Source: Porticoccaceae bacterium UBA1117 (lineage in GTDB: Bacteria > Pseudomonadota > Gammaproteobacteria > Pseudomonadales > Porticoccaceae). From it: DNA of 13,541 nt. The stretch's first letter is position 1, and every line of letters starts with the position of its first letter. Of the stretch, positions 7,648 to 13,507 are shown one piece after another. The DNA is taken from NCBI GenBank assembly GCA_002313335.1, contig DCBC01000089.1:1-13541 (forward strand), in the 5' to 3' direction. The translations under genes and the position numbers were made by a program. Below the pieces are notes generated by a model. It had not been told where the DNA came from, searched no databases, and saw only the letters and a program-made list of their open reading frames with translations.

Positions 7648-9084
7648 ATGGTTGAAACTAAAGTAATTGCTGTCGATTTGGATGGCACTCTTACGCTTAC
7701 TGATACGCTACACGAAGCGGTTTTGGTACTAGCTCGAAGCAAGCCGTTCATGCTATTTATGCTGCCATTTTGGCTGGCTAAAGGTGTTGCGTATCTTAAA
7801 TTAAAAGTTGCTGAAAACTCTGTGTTAGATGTGACTACATTGCCTTACAACGTGCCTTTCATTGATTGGTTAAAAGAACAAAAGGCGAGCGGAAAAACAC
7901 TTGTGCTTTGTACTGCAGCAAACAAGCTAATTGCACGTAATGTATGTAGACACTTCGATCTCTTCGATGACTTCATTGCTAGCGACGAATATACAAATTT
8001 AAAAAGCGCTAATAAGCGCAAGGCGTTAGAGGGTAAGTATGGCGAGCATGGCTACGATTATGCTGGAAACAGTAGTGCAGATTTAGAAGTTTGGGCTGGT
8101 GCAGCACAAGCAATCGTTGTCAATGCAAGTGCAACGGTGCTTGCGAAAGCAACAAAAGTCGCAACAGTATCAGAAACTTTCCCTTCAGCGAATCCCAGTT
8201 TATCAGTTTGGCTTAAAGCATTAAGAGTGCATCAATGGCTGAAAAATTTATTGTTATTTGTACCTCTTTTGGCAGCGCATCAATTTGGTAACTTTCAATC
8301 TCTTGCCACCCTCACTCTCGCTCTCATTTCATTTAGTTTGTGCGCATCATCAGTTTATGTAGTCAACGATTTACTTGATTTAGAAAGTGATCGGCGGCAT
8401 CCACGTAAGAAGAATAGGCCTTTTGCATCGGCAAAACTACCAATTTCGTTAGGTGTAGCAGTTGCACCTTTATTAATTGGATCGAGTGTTATGTTAGGCG
8501 CAATTGTCGGTGCAGACTTCTTAGTGATCTTGCTACTTTATCTTTTGCTGACAACTGCTTATTCATTGGCACTCAAGCGTGTGGTGCTAGTGGACTGTTT
8601 GACGCTCGCAACGCTCTACACTCTTCGCATCATCGCTGGTGCGGCAGCAGTATCGGTTAGACTCTCTTTTTGGCTGCTTGCGTTTTCGATATTTATATTT
8701 TTATCGTTAGCGCTTGTGAAGCGTTATGCAGAGCTCAAAGTTCAGATACAAGAAGGCAACAGTTCCGCACATGGACGTGGCTACATAGTTTCTGATGCGC
8801 CGCTTTTGCAGACATTAGGAGTATCTTCTGGCTACATCTCTGCTTTGGTTATGGCTCTATACGTTCAAAGTGAAGACATTGTTTCGTTATATGCTCAACC
8901 CTTAGCAATCTGGTTAGTACTTCCTATCCTTTTATTTTGGGTGAGTTGGGTTTGGCTGAAAGCAGAAAGAGGTGAGATGCATGACGACCCTATTGTATTT
9001 GCAGCTAAAGATAAAGCAAGTCTTGTAGTGGCAGCACTTACAGCAGTTGTCTTTGTATACGCGGCTATTGGGATGACGTTTTAA
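7648..9084 (+). CDS. HAD phosphatase - UbiA prenyltransferase fusion, probable polyprenyl-phosphate phosphoribosyltransferase
   Basis: A 478-residue two-domain protein. The ATG at 7648 puts DLDGTL right at the N terminus; a TTG two codons earlier is rejected. Residues 1-180 are a HAD-type phosphatase: nucleophile D10 and D12 in DLDGTL, motif II T89 (VLCTA), a lysine-rich motif III near 119-125, and motif IV GNSSAD (140-145), where Asn141 replaces the usual Asp. Residues 185-478 are a UbiA-family membrane domain with about eight to nine spans. They carry the first Asp-rich motif NDLLDLESD (240-248) followed by RR..P...NRPFA, and a second site YSLALK...D (305-316), as in Rv3806c, which moves 5-phosphoribose from PRPP to decaprenyl phosphate. 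I infer that the UbiA half makes polyprenyl-phosphoryl-5-phosphoribose and the HAD half removes the 5-phosphate, a step done by a separate PAP2 protein in mycobacteria. It is first of five overlapping genes. Confidence 0.88.
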   Translation: MVETKVIAVDLDGTLTLTDTLHEAVLVLARSKPFMLFMLPFWLAKGVAYLKLKVAENSVLDVTTLPYNVPFIDWLKEQKASGKTLVLCTAANKLIARNVCRHFDLFDDFIASDEYTNLKSANKRKALEGKYGEHGYDYAGNSSADLEVWAGAAQAIVVNASATVLAKATKVATVSETFPSANPSLSVWLKALRVHQWLKNLLLFVPLLAAHQFGNFQSLATLTLALISFSLCASSVYVVNDLLDLESDRRHPRKKNRPFASAKLPISLGVAVAPLLIGSSVMLGAIVGADFLVILLLYLLLTTAYSLALKRVVLVDCLTLATLYTLRIIAGAAAVSVRLSFWLLAFSIFIFLSLALVKRYAELKVQIQEGNSSAHGRGYIVSDAPLLQTLGVSSGYISALVMALYVQSEDIVSLYAQPLAIWLVLPILLFWVSWVWLKAERGEMHDDPIVFAAKDKASLVVAALTAVVFVYAAIGMTF

Positions 9085-9512
9085 TGGCGCTGACAGCGGT
9101 AAAAATTGCAGTGCTTTACATGCTATTTGCTGTATTTTCCATTGTCATCAATATTGGTTCTCAAATGTTATCGATTGGGGTTTACAAAGGTCCTTACTCC
9201 GTTGAAGTTTCTATCTTAGTTGGAACTGCTGCGGGGCTACCACTGCGTTATGTCCTAGAAAAACGTTATATATTTAATTTTACAAGCTACAATCTCGCAC
9301 ATGATGGACGGTTGTTCGTTTTTTATAGCGCTATGGGTGTAATAACAACGTTAATTTTCTGGGGCACCGAATACGCTTTCCACATAATTTACGATACAGA
9401 TTTTATGCGTTACGTTGGCGGCTTTATTGGGCTCTCAGCTGGCTTCTACGTTAAATACCAATTAGACAAAAAATATGTGTTTGTGAGCCGAATTAGTGAG
9501 GGTCAGCAATGA
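9084..9512 (+). CDS. GtrA-family small membrane protein
   Basis: A 142-residue protein with four predicted membrane spans (about 5-28, 38-57, 75-97 and 108-127) and the GtrA-like pattern of a conserved basic LEKRYIF segment after span two and LDKKYVF near the end. GtrA-family proteins are linked to moving polyprenyl-linked sugars across the inner membrane. In mycobacteria a GtrA-like protein (Rv3789) sits beside dprE1 and dprE2, where both a flippase role and a scaffold role have been proposed. Start and stop overlap the neighbours: the ATG shares one base with the TAA of the upstream gene, and its TGA overlaps the next ATG by four bases. I infer translocation of the arabinose lipid to the periplasmic side. 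Family assignment is good; the function is uncertain. Confidence 0.82.
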   Translation: MALTAVKIAVLYMLFAVFSIVINIGSQMLSIGVYKGPYSVEVSILVGTAAGLPLRYVLEKRYIFNFTSYNLAHDGRLFVFYSAMGVITTLIFWGTEYAFHIIYDTDFMRYVGGFIGLSAGFYVKYQLDKKYVFVSRISEGQQ

Positions 9513-10819
9513 CAATGACAACAACAATTAGCGGTTGGGGAAATTATCCTCGACAAGAATCTCAATGCACGAAGCCGTCTACAGCCGCATTACTTCGCAC
9601 AGCAGTTAATCAAGAAGGAAGCCTCCTAGCTCGTGGAATGGGTCGTAGTTATGGTGATAGTGCTAATGCCCATAAGGTGCTAGCAACATCCTATTGCAAT
9701 CACTTTATTGATTTTGACGAGCGCACTGGAAAACTTACAGCTGAGTCGGGCATTACATTAAGAGAGATACTGACTGTGATTGTACCTAAGGGATGGTTTT
9801 TACCAGTAACGCCTGGCACTAGCTATGTAACTTTGGGCGGTGCAATAGCAAGCGATGTGCATGGTAAAAATCATCATATTGCTGGCACGTTTGGACAGCA
9901 TGTTACATCTTTAAACCTAGTGCTAGGCACTGGAGAACTCTTAACTTCATCGAAGCATGAAAATGCTGATCTGTTTCATGCTACATGTGGAGGGATGGGG
10001 TTAACTGGCATAATTATCAGTGCAACCATTCAGCTAATTCCTATTCAATCTTCATTTATCAACCAAAAGACAATTAAAGCTGGTTGTATAGAGTCAGCAT
10101 GTGAATTGTTTGAAGAAAATAATGACGCTACCTATAGCGTTGCATGGATTGATTGTCTGGCAAAAGGGAAGAACCTTGGGCGTAGCGTTCTAATGCTTGG
10201 CGAACATGCAGAGGAAGGTGGATTAGAAATTGATTTAAAAGAGCCGGTCGCTGTCCCTTTTAATACTCCAGCTGCATTGCTTAATAGCATGACGATGAAA
10301 ACATTTAATACTATCTATTGGCATAAGGCAAAGGCTAAGCCACACCACGCTGTGCCGCTAATGCCCTACTTCTACCCCTTAGATGCAATCGGTAATTGGA
10401 ACAGAATGTACGGTAAAAAGGGTTTTTTACAATTCCAATGCGTAATACCGAAAAGTGATGGTGTAGCGAACATGCGCAAGCTCCTAACGGAGGTAGCAAA
10501 CAGTGGAGAAGGTTCGTGCCTTGCAGTACTCAAACAGTTCGGCAAAGCCAACGACAGCCTTCTATCCTTTCCAACTGAAGGCTACACATTAGCTTTAGAC
10601 TTTAAGTTAAATGAATCAACCATGCAGACAGTAAGTAGACTCGAAGCGATGACACTAGATATGGGTGGACGGCTGTACTTAACAAAGGATGCTGTAATGC
10701 AAGAAAGCACGTTTAAAGCTACATATCCAAATTGGGAAAAATTTGAGGCAGTACGCGAACAATATGGTGCAATTGGCAAGTTTAGTTCGATGCAGTCAAA
10801 ACGCTTAGGGTTAGCATGA
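9509..10819 (+). CDS. dprE1: DprE1-like FAD-dependent polyprenylphosphoryl-ribose 2'-oxidase
   Basis: A 436-residue FAD-binding oxidoreductase of the VAO/PCMH fold, clearly close to mycobacterial DprE1, which oxidises the 2'-hydroxyl of decaprenylphosphoryl-ribose to a keto sugar. Shared blocks include ARGMGRSYGD (41-50), PGTSYVTLGGAIASD (102-116), HGKNHH (118-123), GGMGLTGII (161-169) and LQFQCVIP (307-314). The active-site lysine equivalent is K393 in YLTKDA. At the position of Cys387, the residue attacked by benzothiazinone inhibitors in M. tuberculosis, this protein has Ala362 (GYTLALDF). The ATG at 9509 has GAGGG six bases upstream and overlaps the previous stop as ATGA; an ATG two codons later is possible. 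The gene is followed directly by its partner reductase. Confidence 0.92.
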   Translation: MTMTTTISGWGNYPRQESQCTKPSTAALLRTAVNQEGSLLARGMGRSYGDSANAHKVLATSYCNHFIDFDERTGKLTAESGITLREILTVIVPKGWFLPVTPGTSYVTLGGAIASDVHGKNHHIAGTFGQHVTSLNLVLGTGELLTSSKHENADLFHATCGGMGLTGIIISATIQLIPIQSSFINQKTIKAGCIESACELFEENNDATYSVAWIDCLAKGKNLGRSVLMLGEHAEEGGLEIDLKEPVAVPFNTPAALLNSMTMKTFNTIYWHKAKAKPHHAVPLMPYFYPLDAIGNWNRMYGKKGFLQFQCVIPKSDGVANMRKLLTEVANSGEGSCLAVLKQFGKANDSLLSFPTEGYTLALDFKLNESTMQTVSRLEAMTLDMGGRLYLTKDAVMQESTFKATYPNWEKFEAVREQYGAIGKFSSMQSKRLGLA

Positions 10820-11553
10820 AGAAAGTATTGATCATTGGAGCAACATCAGCAATTGCTGAACACTGTGCGCGGATATGGGCTGCTAAGGGTGATGTTATGC
10901 ACTTGGTTGCCAGAAATGAGCAGCACGTTCAAACAATAGCATCAGATCTTAAGGTACGTGGTGCTTCTGAGGTAACGACATATTACTTGGATCTCAATAA
11001 TGTGGGTAGGCATGAAGAGTTACTTAACGTCGCTGATGATGCGCTAGGTAGCGTAGACATCGTTTTAATTGCGCACGGTACACTCTCAAATCAAATAAAG
11101 TGTGAGGGTAGTGTTGAGGAAACTTTGGCTGAGATTCAAACTAATGCGCTTTCCACTATCAGCATATTAACTCTAATTGCGAACAGATTTGAGGCTAGAA
11201 AAAGCGGAGCTATCTGCGTGATTTCCTCTGTTGCTGGCGATAGAGGAAGATCTACCAACTATGTTTATGGATCGGCTAAAGCGATGGTAACTACTTTCAC
11301 ATCTGGGATGCGCCAGCGGTTATATAAGTCAAACGTGTCAGTTGTAACCATTAAGCCAGGATTTGTGGATACACCTATGACTAGTGAGTTTACAAAAGGG
11401 CTTTTGTGGGCTGAACCCAGTGCAGTAGCAGAGAAGATTGTGAAAGCAATTGATGAGAAGAAATCAGAAATTTATGTGCCATCATTTTGGTGGATGATTA
11501 TGGTTATCTTAAAAAAACTGCCCAATTTCATATTTAAAAGGCTTGATTTGTAA
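10816..11553 (+). CDS. dprE2: DprE2-like short-chain reductase
   Basis: A 245-residue short-chain dehydrogenase/reductase. The Rossmann nucleotide loop is GATSAIAE (8-15), a variant of TGxxxGxG also seen in DprE2. The structural NAG motif appears as AHG at 86-88. The catalytic set is N110, S138 (within VISSVAG), Y151 and K155 (YGSAK), and PGFVDTP (181-187) follows. The C-terminal 25 residues are hydrophobic and basic (near WWMIMVILKKLPNFIFKRL), suggesting membrane association. In mycobacteria DprE2 reduces the keto intermediate made by DprE1 with NADH, giving polyprenyl-phosphoryl-D-arabinofuranose. The SDR family alone would not fix a function; the assignment rests on the ATGA overlap with the dprE1 homologue and the pathway context. 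Confidence 0.88.
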   Translation: MKKVLIIGATSAIAEHCARIWAAKGDVMHLVARNEQHVQTIASDLKVRGASEVTTYYLDLNNVGRHEELLNVADDALGSVDIVLIAHGTLSNQIKCEGSVEETLAEIQTNALSTISILTLIANRFEARKSGAICVISSVAGDRGRSTNYVYGSAKAMVTTFTSGMRQRLYKSNVSVVTIKPGFVDTPMTSEFTKGLLWAEPSAVAEKIVKAIDEKKSEIYVPSFWWMIMVILKKLPNFIFKRLDL

Positions 11554-12689
11554 TGTTTGAATTTGATGCAAAAAGGTCTCAAATAATCTTTACAGTTGCT
11601 TGGATTGCTATTTTTTCAAGTATCTTAATCTTTGGATGGAGTACTACATGGGCTGCACTTGTTGTTCCTACGGTTTTTCCAGAGTTTGCAGACATGAGAA
11701 CGGTGCAAGGTGCTTTGTACTCTTTAAACGAAGGTTTTGATCCACAGATAAATAATGTTGGTGATCCTTGGGGTCGTAGCATGAATTACCCGTCAATCTG
11801 GATTTCAATTTCTGAAATATTTAATTTAAAAATTGAACTACACTTCAAAATCTTTGTATCGTTGATGGTCCTTCTGTTCCTTGGCTGTTGTTTTCTAATG
11901 CTAAAGCAGTATCCGTCACTGACACTTTTACTACTATGCTTTTCTGGAGCAACATTGCTTGCTGTTGAACGAGGAAATAACGATATTTTAATTTTCTCTT
12001 TGTTATATTTTTCAGTTTTTTTAGGTGGTGGTTTCTATGTTCTAGCTTTGTTAATGGCGACACTGTTGAAGATATTTCCAATTCTTGCATTTCCAGCCTT
12101 TTGTCGTTCTTTCAAGACATTTTTCTTGATGTTCGCTGTGGCAGCAATTGCTTTGATCCTGCTATTTCCAGAGTTTTCAAACATTAGAAATGGTACGCCA
12201 GTTAGTGCTCTGTTGAGTTACGGTTCTCCAAGTATATCGGCTGCATTTCAAAAAAAACTAAATTTTAACTTTCCTGCTCATTACATCTCTATTCTTGTGC
12301 TATTCACGGCATTAGTAGCTTGGCGATTAGAATTTCTAAGTAAAAGACTAACTTTTTCTGAGATAGATAGCCGTGCAAAACAAATGTTTTTAATTGGTGC
12401 CTATGTTTATGTTGGTACTTTCATTCTTTCGAGTAATTGGGATTATCGGCTTATATTTCTTATTTTGTGCGTGCCATATGTTATGAATGCAAATGATCGT
12501 TATTTGCGAATTTTGATGTCTTTATCTTTGATAATTGCATTCAACCAACAGCCGTTACATTTTGTATTAGGACCAATTGGGGTTGGGATAAATATCTTAT
12601 CTAAGATTCTTTTGGCAGTATTTTGTACTCTAGTTATTTTGATTGACTTGCGAACAAGGGTATTCATGATTTTTAAGTGGAATGTTTGA
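11553..12689 (+). CDS. Multi-spanning GT-C type membrane protein (GT87-like), candidate arabinofuranosyltransferase
   Basis: A 378-residue integral membrane protein with about ten to eleven hydrophobic spans. It resembles GT-C lipid-sugar glycosyltransferases of the GT87/DUF2029 type. After the first span a loop of about 55 residues carries Asp47 (FADMRT), where GT-C enzymes often have their catalytic aspartate, plus a DPWGRSMNYPSIW segment (71-83). Other landmarks are ERGNNDIL (139-146) and NWDYRLIF (295-302) on a later loop. It overlaps the reductase stop by one base (TAATG) and ends the operon. I infer that it uses the lipid-linked D-arabinofuranose and transfers it to a periplasmic acceptor such as a pilin or envelope glycan, but no acceptor gene is in the window. 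It is more AT-rich than its operon partners. Membrane nature is sure, glycosyltransferase likely, sugar and acceptor inferred. Confidence 0.7.
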   Translation: MFEFDAKRSQIIFTVAWIAIFSSILIFGWSTTWAALVVPTVFPEFADMRTVQGALYSLNEGFDPQINNVGDPWGRSMNYPSIWISISEIFNLKIELHFKIFVSLMVLLFLGCCFLMLKQYPSLTLLLLCFSGATLLAVERGNNDILIFSLLYFSVFLGGGFYVLALLMATLLKIFPILAFPAFCRSFKTFFLMFAVAAIALILLFPEFSNIRNGTPVSALLSYGSPSISAAFQKKLNFNFPAHYISILVLFTALVAWRLEFLSKRLTFSEIDSRAKQMFLIGAYVYVGTFILSSNWDYRLIFLILCVPYVMNANDRYLRILMSLSLIIAFNQQPLHFVLGPIGVGINILSKILLAVFCTLVILIDLRTRVFMIFKWNV

Positions 12690-12717
12690 TTAAGAATTTT
12701 TTAACTTCTTTAATTTT
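12690..12717 (+). terminator. Weak AT-rich hairpin after the operon
   Basis: Starting at the base after the stop codon, TTAAGAA (12690-12696) can pair with TTCTTTAA (12706-12713) with one bulged T, and four T residues follow. The stem has a single G-C pair, so intrinsic termination would be inefficient. It is the only terminator-like structure I see after the five-gene operon. Confidence 0.22.
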
Positions 12718-12803
12718 GATTTAGTGAATAAGCAGCGTTTAGTCATTTAAAAAGCTTGTAGTTATCTTGAATTTTATTCTTTGAATGAGCGTCGAGTGAT
12801 TTG

Positions 12804-12848
12804 ATGGTGCTAATAAAGACTTCTCGAATGACAGCCTTTGAACTCTGA
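12804..12848 (+). CDS. Possible 14-codon leader peptide
   Basis: A short frame encoding MVLIKTSRMTAFEL followed by TGA, with a GAG (12794-12796) seven bases before its ATG. By itself a 14-codon ORF is weak evidence. What makes it notable is its position. Its codons 10-11 (ACA GCC) contain the strand that can base-pair with the Shine-Dalgarno region of the next gene, and its stop codon sits at the base of the inner hairpin. This is the layout of translational attenuators, in which a ribosome on the leader exposes the downstream start. An internal ATG at 12828 in the same frame could also serve. No data beyond the layout support translation. Confidence 0.25.
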   Translation: MVLIKTSRMTAFEL

Positions 12849-12882
12849 AAGCACAATGCTTTTAGCTAACTAGGAGGCTGTT
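12830..12882 (+). promoter_or_regulatory. Nested stem structure covering the ribosome-binding site of the 143-residue gene
   Basis: The gene at 12883 has a near-consensus AGGAGG (12872-12877) five bases before its ATG. ACAGCCT (12831-12837) is an exact complement of AGGCTGT (12875-12881), which includes the last three bases of that site, and G-T wobbles at both ends can lengthen the stem. Enclosed within it is a second hairpin: CTGAAAGCA (12845-12853) pairs with TGCTTTTAG (12857-12865) around the loop CAA, with one wobble. Together they would hide the site unless the outer stem is opened. Seen directly: the complementary segments. Inferred: that they fold so in the mRNA and regulate translation. 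I found no clear promoter between 12690 and 12830. Confidence 0.42.
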
Positions 12883-13314
12883 ATGACTGTACTTAATACA
12901 CTTAGCTTCGTTGCATTTAATCCACTCGCTAACAACAACCCAATCGCTGTGCGTCGTCGTAAGTTGATGGCAAAGATAGATGAACAAATCCAACTAGCAA
13001 CAAACAAAGACTACACGCCCACGCAGCATAAATGGGTTACTGATGACGAAGGCAAACAAACCAAAGTTGAAGTTGCCAAGCCTGTTAAGCGTTGGTGGAC
13101 TGCTAGCGTTGATGGCAAGATTAACCTAGTAGTACGCTATGGCAGCAAGCCTTTAGAGTTTGCGAAAGGTAAGAATGCCATTGAACTAGCGAGTGAGGCT
13201 GATGTTGCTGATGTGCTAGTTAAGGTGCGTGAAGCTGTTGAACTTGGTGAGTTAGATGCGCTAATTGAACAGCAAGCACAGTTTGGTAGACGTTTGTCAC
13301 TGAAGAACAAGTGA
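12883..13314 (+). CDS. Uncharacterised 143-residue protein
   Basis: Coding is well supported by a strong AGGAGG at ideal spacing and a clear stop at 13312-13314. The protein is soluble, with no signal peptide or membrane span. It has a basic segment (VRRRKLMAKIDEQIQLA, about 23-39), a charged middle, then a conserved-looking RWW...SVDGKINLVVRYGSKPLEF stretch (about 69-93) that reads like a small beta-sheet. A helical, acidic tail (about 96-135) ends in lysines. It resembles small proteins found in accessory DNA of proteobacteria that I associate with the domain of unknown function DUF6641, but I cannot verify this and no function is known to me. It is not overlapped with the sugar operon, and codon use and spacing suggest a separate transcription unit. 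Confidence 0.8.
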   Translation: MTVLNTLSFVAFNPLANNNPIAVRRRKLMAKIDEQIQLATNKDYTPTQHKWVTDDEGKQTKVEVAKPVKRWWTASVDGKINLVVRYGSKPLEFAKGKNAIELASEADVADVLVKVREAVELGELDALIEQQAQFGRRLSLKNK

Positions 13315-13325
13315 ACGAAAGAACA

Positions 13326-13356
13326 GAAGAACGTGTATGGATTAAGCACGTTCTTC
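13326..13356 (+). terminator. Perfect 10-bp hairpin after the 143-residue gene
   Basis: GAAGAACGTG (13326-13335) is an exact inverted repeat of CACGTTCTTC (13347-13356) with an 11-base loop, beginning 11 bases after the stop codon. No T-run follows, so it is not a standard intrinsic terminator. It may protect the mRNA end or be a rho-associated stop. It is a clear structure on either strand. Confidence 0.45.
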
Positions 13357-13366
13357 GTCGTACGAT

Positions 13367-13462
13367 GTGCAAGTTCTGAGTGTGTAAACTATTGAATTGC
13401 AATAGGTACACAAGCATAGAAAAAACGTGCAGAGTGGTCGGTGATTTACACACTTGTTGCAC
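13367..13462 (+). repeat. Element B: long imperfect inverted repeat, related to 7561-7609
   Basis: Left arm: GTGCAA (13367-13372) then AGTGTGTAAA (13379-13388). Right arm: TTTACACACT (13445-13454) then TTGCAC (13457-13462). Both pairs are exact complements in mirrored order. An alternative or nested hairpin uses TGTGTA (13381-13386) with TACACA (13407-13412) and CTATTG (13389-13394) with CAATAG (13400-13405). The bases 13382-13398 and 13446-13462 match the two ends of element A at 14/17 and 15/17, but here the ends are 47 bases apart instead of 15. It sits ahead of the gene starting at 13508, just as element A sits ahead of the arabinofuranose operon. Confidence 0.55.
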
Positions 13463-13485
13463 ACGCACTATGAGGTACCTATAAG
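13457..13485 (+). promoter_or_regulatory. Candidate promoter for the gene at 13508
   Basis: TTGCAC (13457-13462) and TATAAG (13480-13485) are 17 bases apart. The -10 matches consensus at five of six bases, the -35 at only the first three. The -35 falls in the right arm of element B, the same relation as proposed for element A and the operon at 7648. Start of transcription would be near 13492. Confidence 0.35.
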
Positions 13486-13507
13486 TAGTCAATAAAAAGA
13501 GGTTTTT

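Noticed and set aside
10816..11553. Generic fatty-acid or sugar short-chain dehydrogenase instead of DprE2
   Set aside because: Family motifs alone would allow it, but the four-base overlap with the DprE1 homologue and the UbiA and GtrA partners make the epimerase partner role much more likely.
13387..13395. AACTATTGA shared with the 3' end of guaA (about 7534-7542), as a possible att core repeat
   Set aside because: Nine bases of identity that breaks down on both sides in AT-rich DNA is within chance; a real att repeat would be expected to run to or past the guaA stop.
13444..13452. DnaA box (ATTTACACA) as a sign of a replication origin
   Set aside because: Only seven of nine positions fit the consensus, it is a single copy, and no replication gene is near.
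13367..13462. Integron attC recombination site
   Set aside because: The length and imperfect-dyad form fit, and variable spacing between conserved ends is reminiscent, but the ends (GTTGCAC here, GTTTCAC in the element at 7561-7609) do not match the GTTRRRY / RYYYAAC boxes and no integrase is present.
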